This document shows, one piece after another, positions 21,679 to 32,425 of a stretch of DNA of 64,000 nt. The DNA lies in contig JAUCZB010000001.1 of the NCBI GenBank assembly GCA_030373325.1, forward strand, positions 186,001 to 250,000. Direction: 5' to 3'. Position 1 is the first letter of the stretch; each line of letters opens with the position of its first letter. The notes beneath the pieces are model-generated. The model did not search any database. It had not been told where the DNA came from and was given only the letters and a program-made list of their open reading frames with translations. The stretch is from Cyanobium sp. CZS25K. GTDB lineage: Bacteria; Cyanobacteriota; Cyanobacteriia; PCC-6307; Cyanobiaceae. The position numbers and the translations under genes are program-made.

Positions 21679-22262
21679 GCCGGCCCTTCGGCCCTCCAGG
21701 TCTCCATGAACTCGTCCACCCGGCAGAGGCGTGCGTAGCCGCGGAAGCAGGCGAGGGCGGCCCCATGGCGCTCGGGCGTCTCGGCCTGGCAGGCATCGGT
21801 GAGGCAGGTCACCCGGTAGCCGCGATCGGCGGCGTCCTTCACAGCGTGGTCGATGCACTGGTCGGTGAGGAGCCCGATCACCAGCAGGTCGCCGATGCCG
21901 AGGTTGCGCAGCAGGTAGTCGAGCGTGGTGGAGGAGAAGGGCGAGGAGGAGCTCTTCGGCAGCACCAGCTCGTCGGGAAGGGGCGCCAGCTCCTCGATCA
22001 CGCGGGCCTCAACGGAACCGGGGGGAAAGCCCAGTCCGCAGCGTTTGTAATCGAGGCTCCTGTCGCGGCCGTCGGCGGTGAGGTTGGCGATCACGGTGTG
22101 GATCACCTCGATGCCCTCCGCCCGGCAGAACGCCAGGGCCCGCTGGGCCGCCGGCAGGGTGTGCTCCCGGAAGCGGCGGTGGAAATCCGGCCGCCGCTGC
22201 GCCTGCGCCGGCCCGCAGGTGCCGTTCTGCAGATCCACCAGCAGCAGGGCCGTCAGCGTCAT
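21663..22262 (-). CDS. Isochorismatase-family cysteine hydrolase
   Basis: A 199-residue hydrolase from the ATG at 22262. The catalytic triad is D10 (LLLVDLQNG), K103 (LPKSSSSPF) and C136 (TDQCIDHA), as in nicotinamidases, N-carbamoylsarcosine amidases and isochorismatases. The substrate is unknown; the long YKRCGLGF insertion before the lysine does not point to nicotinamidase. It is divergent from the glutamine-synthetase-like gene with 75 bp between starts, suggesting joint control of an amide-forming and an amide-cleaving enzyme. Confidence 0.85.
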   Translation of the reverse strand: MTLTALLLVDLQNGTCGPAQAQRRPDFHRRFREHTLPAAQRALAFCRAEGIEVIHTVIANLTADGRDRSLDYKRCGLGFPPGSVEARVIEELAPLPDELVLPKSSSSPFSSTTLDYLLRNLGIGDLLVIGLLTDQCIDHAVKDAADRGYRVTCLTDACQAETPERHGAALACFRGYARLCRVDEFMETWRAEGPAQPPR

Positions 22263-22337
22263 GCGGTGGTCCGGGCCCCTCACGATGGCCGGGACCGGCG
22301 GCCGCTGCAATCATGCGGGAACCCATCCTGAAGGCTC

Positions 22338-23690
22338 GTGCCGGACGCCGCCGCCGCTGCCGAAGCCCAGCTCGATGATCTGCGCCGCAGCGGCCTTCGC
22401 TGGCTGGCCATCACCTTCGTGGATCACGCCGGTGCGGTTCTGGTGAAGGGGGTTCCGCTGGCGCGGCTGCCGCAGGTGGCCCGCCACGGGGTGGGATTCT
22501 CGCCGGTGTCCGACGCCTTCGGTGCCACCGGCCTGATCGACCCGCTGCAGACGCTGGCGCGGCCCGACGGCGACCTGCGGCTGCGGCCCGACACCGGCGC
22601 CCTGCGGCCCCTGGATCCCGCCGCGGGCTGGGCCTGGGCCCCCGGGGTGCGCCACGAACGGGATGGAACCGTCTACCGCCTCGACCAGCGGGGCTTCTGT
22701 GCCGCCCAGCAGGGGCTGCTGGAGGCGGAAGGGCTCTGCGTGCTGGCGGGCTTCGAGATCGAATGGATGGTGGGGCTGGTCGAGACCGCCGGACCCTGGC
22801 GGCCCGCGGTGGCGGGGGGCCCCTACGGCGCCGACCGCCTGGTGGAGGGGCTCGACTATCTCACCAGCCTGGCCGAGGCCCTGGAGGCGGCGGGTCTGGA
22901 CTGGCTGCAGCTGCATCCTGAGTACGGCGCGGGGCAGTTCGAGCTCTCCCTGGCGCCGGGCTCGCCCCTGGAGGCCGCCGACCGCCTGGTGGCGGCGAAG
23001 CTGGTGATCCAGCGGGTGAGCCGCCGCTTCGGCTGGCGCTGCAGCTTCGCGCCGCTGGTGAGCTCCGAGCTGGTGGGGAACGGGGGGCATCTGCACCTGA
23101 GCATCAGCCGGGCCGGCCGACCGCTGCTCAGCGGTGGGACGGGCAGCGCCGGCCTCACGGCCGAGGGGGAGGCCCTGCTGGCCGGCCTGCTGGAGCAGTT
23201 GCCGGCGCTGCTGCCCCTGGCCTGCGCGCTGGCGGTGTCCTACCGCCGGCTGGCCCCGGGCCGCTGGGCGGCGCCCTTCCAGGTATGGGGCGTGGAGAAC
23301 CGGGAGGCGGCGCTGCGCCTGATCCCGGCGGCGGCCGGCGAGCCGGCCCAGCTGGAGTTCAAGGTGGCCGACCTCAGCGCCAATCCCTACCTGCTGGTGG
23401 GCGGCGTGCTGGCGGGGATGGCCGCGGCGCTAGCCCGGCCCTGCCCCCTGCCGCCACCGGTGAGCGGCGATCCCGGGGCGATGCCGGCGGGCACCGTCCG
23501 GCGGCTACCCGCCACCCTGGCGGAGGCCGTGGCCGCCTTCGAGGCCAGCGCGGTGCTGAGGGAGGCCATGGGCGGGGAGCTGCACGCCAGCGTGGTGGAG
23601 GCGAGGCAGGCGGAGGTGCGTCGCAGCGACGGCCTCGGCGAGGAGGAGCTGATCGCCTCCACCCGGTGGTGGCCGCTCACCGACCTGTGA
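22338..23690 (+). CDS. Glutamine synthetase-like amide ligase
   Basis: A 450-residue protein from a GTG start. Glutamine synthetase landmarks are visible: GFEIEWM (metal-binding Glu), PEYGAGQFELSL, NGGHLHLS (the NGxGxHxH motif with His), GVENREAALRL and LEFKVADLSANPYLLVGGVL. Overall similarity is to the atypical family that includes gamma-glutamylpolyamine synthetases; it lacks the adenylylation tyrosine region of GlnA. It is therefore unlikely to be the main GS and more likely ligates an amine to a glutamate or similar acid. It is divergent from the isochorismatase-family gene. Confidence 0.8.
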   Translation: MPDAAAAAEAQLDDLRRSGLRWLAITFVDHAGAVLVKGVPLARLPQVARHGVGFSPVSDAFGATGLIDPLQTLARPDGDLRLRPDTGALRPLDPAAGWAWAPGVRHERDGTVYRLDQRGFCAAQQGLLEAEGLCVLAGFEIEWMVGLVETAGPWRPAVAGGPYGADRLVEGLDYLTSLAEALEAAGLDWLQLHPEYGAGQFELSLAPGSPLEAADRLVAAKLVIQRVSRRFGWRCSFAPLVSSELVGNGGHLHLSISRAGRPLLSGGTGSAGLTAEGEALLAGLLEQLPALLPLACALAVSYRRLAPGRWAAPFQVWGVENREAALRLIPAAAGEPAQLEFKVADLSANPYLLVGGVLAGMAAALARPCPLPPPVSGDPGAMPAGTVRRLPATLAEAVAAFEASAVLREAMGGELHASVVEARQAEVRRSDGLGEEELIASTRWWPLTDL

Positions 23691-23719
23691 ACCGCCGGTG
23701 GCCGGCCTGCTCCTGGATC

Positions 23720-23851
23720 AGCTGGGCCGGCCGGGATCAGGTCGGCGTAGAAGGCGTCTGCTTCCTGCTGCCGGGCCAGGAAGTTGGCGTCGAACTCGGC
23801 GCCGAGGGGATCGGCCGTGAGCCGGCGATCCACCAGCCTCCGCTTCAGCCG
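23720..23851 (-). pseudogene. Possible remnant of a glycoside hydrolase (MGH1-like) gene
   Basis: In the 154-bp gap between the GS-like and molybdoenzyme genes one minus-strand frame reads FDANFLARQQEADAFYADL, with strongly coding-like codon use. The EADxFYAxL motif resembles MGH1-like glucosylglycerate/mannosylglycerate hydrolases. No start or further domains are present, and the frame then runs antisense into the GS-like gene. It is probably a short decayed fragment. The family suggestion is from memory of the motif and is weak. Confidence 0.3.
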
Positions 23852-26142
23852 TCATGGACGACAGCCAGCGGCCCCCGCACCAGCACCGGCACCCGCTTGA
23901 AAGCCGGGGTGCCGCAGCGGGGGTCGATCACCGCTTTCATGATCACGTTCACCTCCGGGTAGAACATCAGCGCCGCGCCCTCACGGATCTCGCCGGGGAT
24001 GATCTCCACCTGCTCGAGCGCCCCCGCTTCCCCCTGCACCGTCACCCGCTGGTGGGCCTTCAGGCCGGCGCGGCGCAGGTCGGCGCGGTTCATCAGGATT
24101 GTGTGGCGGTGGGGCATGCCCCGGTAGCTGTCGCCGGCCTTGTAGACGACCGTGTTGTGCTGGCCGTAGCTGCGGGCTGTGATCAGGGCCAGCACCAGGC
24201 CGCCTTCCCCCGGCCCCAGGCCGCCGAAGTGCTCCGGCGCCGGCAGCGAGAGCTCCGGCAGGGGGGTGACGGCCACCCGGGCCTTGCCGGTGGGGGTGGG
24301 GAACTGGGGGGTGTCGAACAGCCGTCCCTCGACGCTGAACTCCTGGCGGGTGGCGTCGATCGTGGCGATCGGGCCGTAGCCGGGCACGGTGCGGCCGATC
24401 AGTTCCCGCACGTAGGACGGATCCTGCAGCCGGCCCCAGTCGATCGGATCACGGCCCATCAGCCGCCGGGCCAGTTCGGCCAGGAAGCCCACCTCGCTGA
24501 TCAGGTCGGCGCCGCGCAGATGGGTGGTGCCCGGTTCGTTGAGCCGCACGTAGTTGTTGCCCGATTCGGTGGTGGTGCGGTGGGGCGTCTCGAAGCGGTT
24601 GAACACCGGCAGCACCAGGGTCTGGCGGGCGGCCAGGCCGTGGAAATGGCCCTGGTTGGGCTTGGTGGCCAGATAGAGGATCGTGTCGATGCGCCCCAGG
24701 GCGCGTTTGGCCTCGGTGGCGTCGGGGTTGGCGCCCCAGAGGTTGCCTCCCAGGCACAGCAGGCTGTCGACCCGGCCGGCATCGGCGGCCGTGATCAGGG
24801 CGCGGGTGTCATAGCCGGGCACCCGGCTGAGGGGCCGGCCCAGCAGCTGCTCCAAGGCCTCCTGCATCTCCCGCCGCAGCTTGACGGTGACCCCCATCGA
24901 GCCGAAGCCCTGCACGTTGGAGTGGCCCCGGATGGGCATAGTGCCGGCGCCAGGCCGGCCCACGTTGCCGCTGAGTAGGGCGGTGTTGGCGATCGCCTGC
25001 ACGTTGTCGGTGCCGTTGGCGTGGTGGGTGATGCCCATCGCCCAGGCGAACACCACCCCGCGGCAGCGGGCGATCACCGCGGCGGCGTGCTCCAGCTCCT
25101 GGCGGCTGAGCCCGCAGGTGGTGGTGATCGCCTCCCAGGAGGTGGTCTGGAGTTGCTCCAGCAGCGGCTCCCAACCCTCGGCGTGGGCCGCCAGGAAATC
25201 CCGCTGCACGGCGCCGGCCTCCAGCAGGGCCTTCTGCAGGCCCAGGAACACGGCCGTGTCGCTGCCCGGAATGGGCTGCAGGAACAGGGAGGCGATCTCG
25301 GCGCCCCCCTGCAGCGACGAGACCGGGAAGGCCGGCGAGCCGAACTTCAGCAACCCGACCTCGATCACCGGGTTGATCACGATCACCGTTCCGCCCCGCC
25401 GGCGCAGCTTGATCAGCTCGTTCATCAGCCGCGGATGGTTGGCCGGCGCGTTCGAGCCCACCAGCACCACACCATCGGCCTGTTGCAGGCTCTCCAGGCT
25501 CACCATCGAGGTGCCGGAGCCGAAGACGGCCTTGAGCCCCACGGTGGAGGGGGCGTGGCAGAGGTCGGAGCAGTCGGCCAGGTTGTTGGAGCCCATGGCC
25601 CGCAGCAGCAGCTGCAGCAGGTAGGCGGCCTCGTTGGAGGAGCGCCCCGAGCTGTAGGAGGCCAGCCGCTCCGGCGGCACCCGGAAGGCGGCCTCGGCGA
25701 TGGCGAACACGTCATCCCAGCCGATGCGCTCGTAGTGGCTGCGGCCCTCGCGCAGCAGCAGCGGATGGCTGAGGCGGCCGAGGCGGTCGGCCTCCATCGA
25801 GGAGAGCTGCTGGAGTTCAGTCAGGCTGCGGGTGCCGAACACCCCCTCGCTCACCGCCGGCTGCAGCTCGGCCATGATCGCCTCGACGCTCTTGAGGCAG
25901 CGCTGCAGCGGCTCCCCCAGTTCGTCGCGGAAGCCGCCGTGCTGGCCGCCGGTGCCCCAGGCGCAGGAGAGGCAGGCGCTCCGGTGGTTGAGGGTCTGCC
26001 AGAGCTTCGGGCCGCTGGGGCTGAGGGTGGCGCGGGCCCAGCCCTCGACCAGGGGCCAGCCGCCGCCCTGGTCGGGGGTGGCGGGATCCTGGCCGGGCGC
26101 GTCGTCAGCGGGACGACCAGCAGCGGGGGCCTCAGCTTCCAT
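23845..26142 (-). CDS. FdhF/YdeP-family molybdopterin oxidoreductase
   Basis: A 765-residue bis-MGD enzyme of the FdhF/YdeP type, full length. Iron-sulfur ligands appear as C57-x2-C60 with C82 (CLSCAWG and QRCLKS). Other landmarks are SSGRSSNEAAYLLQLLLRA, DLCHAPSTVGLK with a possible Mo-ligating Cys, GNVGRPGAGTMPIRGHSNVQ, and the cofactor-binding C-terminal domain with ARSYGQHNTVVY. There is no Tat signal, so it is cytoplasmic. YdeP-like proteins have been linked to acid or oxidative stress; formate dehydrogenase activity is not shown. It is not NarB, which has a classic four-Cys N-terminal motif. Confidence 0.9.
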   Translation of the reverse strand: MEAEAPAAGRPADDAPGQDPATPDQGGGWPLVEGWARATLSPSGPKLWQTLNHRSACLSCAWGTGGQHGGFRDELGEPLQRCLKSVEAIMAELQPAVSEGVFGTRSLTELQQLSSMEADRLGRLSHPLLLREGRSHYERIGWDDVFAIAEAAFRVPPERLASYSSGRSSNEAAYLLQLLLRAMGSNNLADCSDLCHAPSTVGLKAVFGSGTSMVSLESLQQADGVVLVGSNAPANHPRLMNELIKLRRRGGTVIVINPVIEVGLLKFGSPAFPVSSLQGGAEIASLFLQPIPGSDTAVFLGLQKALLEAGAVQRDFLAAHAEGWEPLLEQLQTTSWEAITTTCGLSRQELEHAAAVIARCRGVVFAWAMGITHHANGTDNVQAIANTALLSGNVGRPGAGTMPIRGHSNVQGFGSMGVTVKLRREMQEALEQLLGRPLSRVPGYDTRALITAADAGRVDSLLCLGGNLWGANPDATEAKRALGRIDTILYLATKPNQGHFHGLAARQTLVLPVFNRFETPHRTTTESGNNYVRLNEPGTTHLRGADLISEVGFLAELARRLMGRDPIDWGRLQDPSYVRELIGRTVPGYGPIATIDATRQEFSVEGRLFDTPQFPTPTGKARVAVTPLPELSLPAPEHFGGLGPGEGGLVLALITARSYGQHNTVVYKAGDSYRGMPHRHTILMNRADLRRAGLKAHQRVTVQGEAGALEQVEIIPGEIREGAALMFYPEVNVIMKAVIDPRCGTPAFKRVPVLVRGPLAVVHDG

Positions 26143-26169
26143 GATCCTTACCGCGCCATGGAGCCAACC

Positions 26170-26448
26170 CTAGGCAGACGCTTCGGCAGCGCCCGCCAGC
26201 AGCGCATCCAGGCGGCCCTGGCGCTCGAGGGCGTAGAGGTCGTCGCAGCCACCGACGTGGGCGTCGTCGATGAAGGTCTGGGGCACCGAGCGCCGGCCGT
26301 CGCTGCCGCGGGCCACCATGGCGTCACGGGCGTCTTCGTCGCCATCGATGACGTACTCGGTGTAGGTCACGCCCTTGCGGTCCAGCAGCAGCTTGGCCCG
26401 GATACAGAACGGGCAGAAGCGCCAGGTGTAGATCTCGACCTTGGGCAT
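26170..26448 (-). CDS. grxC: Glutaredoxin (GrxC type)
   Basis: A 92-residue protein from the ATG at 26448 (MPKVEIYTWRFCPFC). The dithiol site is C12-P-F-C15; SVPQTFID and GGCDDLYAL are the conserved glutathione-binding segments. It reduces glutathione-mixed disulfides in the cytoplasm. It lies 27 bp upstream, in the transcription direction, of the FdhF/YdeP gene, so the two may share a transcript. Confidence 0.95.
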   Translation of the reverse strand: MPKVEIYTWRFCPFCIRAKLLLDRKGVTYTEYVIDGDEDARDAMVARGSDGRRSVPQTFIDDAHVGGCDDLYALERQGRLDALLAGAAEASA

Positions 26449-26880
26449 GGAGAACACCGGATGCAGCAGTACCGATCGATTCTGTCGAAACCGCAGCCAT
26501 TCGGTCGTCATGGAGATGACGCACCTCTCTCCTGGGGCTGGAGCGATTCCAGGGGGATGGGCAGGTGGTGGATCAGTGACCCAGGTGCTCCCGGATGGCG
26601 CTGATCGTGCGCAGGGCCATGGCACACACCTCCCTGGCACAGCGGCGCTCGGAATCGGTGATGCTCAACGCCGCCCTCCAGGAAGAACTGACCCGTGGCC
26701 TGCTCGCCGTCTGCCCGATCCTGGTGAGGTGACCTTCGCCATGGCGGAAACGGACTGGGCGGCGAGCCTGTTCCGGGGCCTGAAGGGAGCGGTGCTGGAA
26801 GAAACCTGCACAGCGGGGGAGGGCTCTGAACGGTGGCCGACGTGGGGGGAGTTCGCCAGCCCCTGATGGGGAAAGGGAGC
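26449..26880. other. Intergenic stretch with only short candidate ORFs
   Basis: These 432 bp between the glutaredoxin start and the katG stop hold no recognisable gene. The best plus-strand candidate is 26741-26866, a 41-codon ORF (MAETDWAASLFRGLKG...) with reasonable codon use. On the minus strand a stretch ending MALRTISAIREHLGH at 26573 also looks coding but has no clear start. Both could be remnants of lost genes. Confidence 0.35.
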
Positions 26881-29157
<2,277 letters not shown>

Positions 29158-29275
29158 TCAGTCGTCGATGCGGCGTTTCTCCGGGAGAGGCAAACAGATC
29201 AAGAAAATGGAACACCCTTGGCCACCCCGGTGGGTCGCTTCAGAATGAAACGAGGTCGTGATCCGCGGTGCCCCC

Positions 29276-29800
29276 ATGAACGCCCCCGTCCGCGCCGCTG
29301 CCGTAGCGACGACCGGGTTTCTGGAGGAATCCCCCGGCAACCGCTCCGCCATGCGGCTGATGTGTCTGCTGGCTCTGTTGGCCTCGATCGGCTTCGGTGC
29401 GACCACGATGATGCGCAGCGCCCCGACGCTGACCCGGGATGCCAGCGGGCAGGAGACCCTCACCTATCCGCCCCGGGACGACACCGGGATGGCCCTCACG
29501 TTCGTCTTCCTGCTGGGGGCTTTCGCGCCGAAGGTGGTGCAGAAGTTCGCCGAGCAGCGCCTCGGGGACCTCAAGGCCTCCGGCCTCGGTGAACTCCTGC
29601 TCGGCCATGCCGGCGACTCCGCCATCGCCACCCTGGCGGAGGATCCCCGCCTGCTGCAGCTCCGGCAGGAGCTGGAGAGGCTGAGGGCGGAAATCGATCG
29701 CAGCCGCACCCCGATCCAGGTGACTCCTGCCACCCCCGTGGCCGCGCCGGCTCCGACCCTGAGCCCCCTGGAGCGGATCCGGCTGGGGGGAAGCCTGTGA
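29276..29800 (+). CDS. Two-helix membrane protein preceding a lysozyme gene
   Basis: A 174-residue protein from the ATG at 29276. Two membrane helices are visible (about residues 27-46 and 70-90), followed by a predicted helical, charged segment with LRQELERLRAEIDRS and a Pro/Ala-rich tail. I do not recognise the family. Its position 13 nt before a lysozyme-containing gene recalls a phage holin or spanin arrangement, but a holin would normally be smaller. It could alternatively anchor the peptidoglycan enzyme at the membrane. Its stop takes part in a TGATG stop-start overlap. Confidence 0.6.
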   Translation: MNAPVRAAAVATTGFLEESPGNRSAMRLMCLLALLASIGFGATTMMRSAPTLTRDASGQETLTYPPRDDTGMALTFVFLLGAFAPKVVQKFAEQRLGDLKASGLGELLLGHAGDSAIATLAEDPRLLQLRQELERLRAEIDRSRTPIQVTPATPVAAPAPTLSPLERIRLGGSL

Positions 29801-29816
29801 TGCCGAACCTCTGATG
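29798..29816 (+). other. Stop-start relay (mini-ORF MPNL) between membrane protein and lysozyme fusion
   Basis: The membrane protein's TGA at 29798 overlaps an ATG at 29800 (TGATG) that opens a four-codon ORF, MPNL, whose TGA at 29812 overlaps the ATG at 29814 of the lysozyme fusion. The two units are an imperfect 14-bp tandem duplication (12 of 14 identical). It is the same design as at 15547-15563, where the spacing is also 14 nt. Confidence 0.65.
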
Positions 29817-31223
29817 CCGTACATCACCGCCCGGGAGGATGCGGGCCTGAGCCCCAGTCCCGCCGCCGCCGATGCCGATTCCTTCGTGGCGGCCGGCTCC
29901 AGGATCGCCGTGGCCTGGGTGCGGCAGGCACCCGTTGAGGGACTGGCGATCGTGCGGCTGGCCGGCCGCTACACCTGCCCCGGCGGCGCGGCGCCGCTGC
30001 AGGACGGCGACCAGCGCTATCTCAATCCCGATCGGTTCAGCATTCCCGACGACGCCTGGCTGCGGGCACCCGAGCCGGGTGCGATCCCCCCGGAGGTGGC
30101 GGAACTCAACCACCACTACGAGGGTTGCCGGCTGCAGGCCTATCCCGATCCGCGCACGGGCGGGGAGCCGATCACGATCGGCTGGGGCAGCACCTTCTAC
30201 CAGGACGGTTCCCCGATCCGGCTGGGGGATGTGATCACCCAGGAGCAGGCCGACGCGCTCTATGCGTTCCACTGCTACGAAACGTTCTGGAAGGTGCTCG
30301 CGGCCACGATTCCCTTCTGGACGGAGATGGACGACCGCCAGCGGGCGGCCCTCTGCAGCTTCGCCTACAACAACGGCGCCCGCTTCCACGGCGACGGGCA
30401 CCACGACACCCTTGATCGCCATCTGCGGGAGCGCCGCTGGGAGGCCGTTCCCGGTGCCCTGATGATGTATCGCAACCCCGGCGAGAACGTGGAGGTGGGG
30501 CTGGGGCGCCGTCGGCGGGCCGAGGGCCTGGTGTGGAACGGCCTGGAACCCGCCGTGGCCTGCGCCCAGGCGGAGCGGGAGATCCGCACCCCGCAGGAGT
30601 GCGAGGCCTGGGAGCAGCGCCTGAAGCAGGCCGCGGCCGCCCCGGTCGTCAGAGCCGCTGTATCGCCGCCACCGCCGCAGGCGGGTGAGCGGCCCCCTGT
30701 CGTGCCCGGCATGGTGGGCCCCAGCAAGACCCCCCGGGACTTCGGCTTCAGCGGAACCGATTCCCACGTGGTGGTCAACGACGGCAGCGAGACGGCGAAG
30801 GCCTTCGACGTGGCCGGCCGGCTGCTCTGGGAGATCCCCGCCCTGGCCCGCGGCCAGGGGCGGGAGAACCAGTACAAGGAGAACTCCACCGACACGCCTC
30901 CGGGGATCTACCGCATCGCCAAGAAGGTCTACCGGGATTACGAACAGGACCCCAACCCCAGCTACTCCGCCGACCGCTGCAGCTACGGCTGGTACAGCTT
31001 CGATCTGGAGGATCTGGAGATGCAGGAGCGGCGCTTCGGCCGGGCCGGGATCATGGTCCATGGCGGCGGAACGGCCTGCGGCTGGCCCGGCGCCTGGGCC
31101 CCGCGCCAGCCCCTGCATTCCACCCTGGGTTGCGTGCGGCTGCACAACCAGGACCTGCGCGACAAGCTGCTGCCGCTGGTGGAGAAGGGCACGGTGTACC
31201 TGTCGGTGTACCAGGAGGCCTGA
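29814..31223 (+). CDS. GH24 lysozyme fused to an L,D-transpeptidase (YkuD) domain
   Basis: A 469-residue protein with two peptidoglycan-active domains. Residues ~95-245 match T4-type lysozyme (GH24): catalytic E103 (HHYEGCRLQAYPD), then ITIGWGST with T121, and a later CSFAYNNGA helix. Residues ~305-469 match the YkuD fold: H416 (MVHGGGTACG) and C440 in HSTLGCVRLHN, the HG...SxGCxR active site. The first ~90 residues are uncharacterised. No signal peptide is seen, so export would need a holin-like route or the upstream membrane protein. The glycan-cleaving and peptide-crosslinking (or L,D-carboxypeptidase) domains in one chain are unusual; domesticated phage endolysin is a likely origin. Confidence 0.8.
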   Translation: MPYITAREDAGLSPSPAAADADSFVAAGSRIAVAWVRQAPVEGLAIVRLAGRYTCPGGAAPLQDGDQRYLNPDRFSIPDDAWLRAPEPGAIPPEVAELNHHYEGCRLQAYPDPRTGGEPITIGWGSTFYQDGSPIRLGDVITQEQADALYAFHCYETFWKVLAATIPFWTEMDDRQRAALCSFAYNNGARFHGDGHHDTLDRHLRERRWEAVPGALMMYRNPGENVEVGLGRRRRAEGLVWNGLEPAVACAQAEREIRTPQECEAWEQRLKQAAAAPVVRAAVSPPPPQAGERPPVVPGMVGPSKTPRDFGFSGTDSHVVVNDGSETAKAFDVAGRLLWEIPALARGQGRENQYKENSTDTPPGIYRIAKKVYRDYEQDPNPSYSADRCSYGWYSFDLEDLEMQERRFGRAGIMVHGGGTACGWPGAWAPRQPLHSTLGCVRLHNQDLRDKLLPLVEKGTVYLSVYQEA

Positions 31224-31241
31224 GCCGGCAGCCGGCAGCCC

Positions 31242-32186
31242 ATGGCCATCGCCGACTACCTCAGCCTCGGCCTCGGCGCCCTGGCGGCCGGTGTGGGCGG
31301 CGAGCTGTTCGTGCGCGGCTCGGTGGGTCTGGCCCACTGGGCCCGCCTCTCGCCGGGGATCATCGGTGCCACCGTGGCGGCCTTCGCCACCTCGAGCCCG
31401 GAGCTGTCGGTGGCCACCACGGCGGCCCTGCAAGGCAAACCCCAGATCGCCCTGGGGGATGCCCTGGGCAGCAACGTCGTCAACGTGGCCCTGATCCTGG
31501 CCCTCACGGTGGTGATCTCGGGGTTGCGCCTGCCGGTGGAAAGCACCCGGCGCGACCTGCCGGTGGCCCTGGCGGGCCCCATCCTGACCGGGCTGCTGCT
31601 GCTCGATGGCACCCTCTCGCGCTTCGACGGACTGGTGCTGCTGGGGGTGTTCGCCCTCTGGATGGGGCGCGTGGTGCTGGAGGTGCGTCAGCAGCGCAGT
31701 GTCGCCGACGAGATCCTGGGGGAACAGCGGGGCTGGCTGGCGGTGCTGCTGTGCGCCGCCGGCCTGGTGCTGCTGCTGGTGGCCGGCCGGCTGGTGGTGG
31801 CGGGGGCCAGGGCCATCGCCCTGTCCTTCGGCATCGATGCCTTCCTGATCGGCGCCACCCTCGTGGCGATCGGCACCTCCATGCCGGAACTGGCCACCTC
31901 CGTGGTGTCGAAACTGCGGGGCCATGACGAGGTGGGCCTGGGAACGATCCTCGGCAGCAACATCTTCAACAGCCTCTGGGTGGTGGGGGTGGCCGCGACG
32001 ATCACCCCGATCCGCGTGCCTGGGCCCGAGGTGGAACTGGTGCTCGGCTTCGGCATCGGCGCCCTGCTGGTGCTGATCCTTCCCAACGGATCGGGTTTCC
32101 TGCCCCGCTGGCGAGGCTGGCTGCTGCTGGCCCTCTACGGCGGCTACGTGATGGCGATCCTGCGCGGCCGGACGCCCCACGGCTGA
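31242..32186 (+). CDS. Calcium/sodium (cation) antiporter, CaCA family
   Basis: A 314-residue membrane protein with about ten helices and the two inverted alpha repeats of CaCA exchangers: GATVAAFATSSPELSVA with GDALGSNVVNVAL, and GATLVAIGTSMPELATSV with GTILGSNIFNSLW. This matches YrbG-like Ca2+/Na+ (or H+) exchangers. It would move calcium or sodium across the plasma membrane. It lies 18 nt after the lysozyme fusion on the same strand, but the link is probably only positional. Confidence 0.9.
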   Translation: MAIADYLSLGLGALAAGVGGELFVRGSVGLAHWARLSPGIIGATVAAFATSSPELSVATTAALQGKPQIALGDALGSNVVNVALILALTVVISGLRLPVESTRRDLPVALAGPILTGLLLLDGTLSRFDGLVLLGVFALWMGRVVLEVRQQRSVADEILGEQRGWLAVLLCAAGLVLLLVAGRLVVAGARAIALSFGIDAFLIGATLVAIGTSMPELATSVVSKLRGHDEVGLGTILGSNIFNSLWVVGVAATITPIRVPGPEVELVLGFGIGALLVLILPNGSGFLPRWRGWLLLALYGGYVMAILRGRTPHG

Positions 32187-32425
32187 GGCCCTGGGGCCAC
32201 CGGTTCCCAACCGCCAGGGCCTGGACAGCTCGAGATGGATGGCGGCGCCGTACGGGCCCAGGATCTTGCCGTCGACGAACCTGCCGTGGAGCTGACCGTC
32301 CTCGTCGGTGCTGACGGCGGCCGCGCCCCCCGATCGGCTTCAGCAACCCTGCCCGTGCCCAACGGCCGGGGTTCTGGCGCCCCCGGGATGCCCCTACCGT
32401 GACCGGAATCAGCCCCGCAGCGGCC

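Noticed and set aside
23845-26142. Idea that the large molybdoenzyme is the nitrate reductase NarB, given narM nearby
   Set aside because: Its N-terminal cysteines and sequence segments fit the FdhF/YdeP family, not NarB.
29571-32210. An 879-codon minus-strand frame opposite the lysozyme fusion and the cation exchanger
   Set aside because: Composition is typical of an antisense frame (His, Gln, Arg and Gly rich); the plus-strand genes have catalytic motifs.
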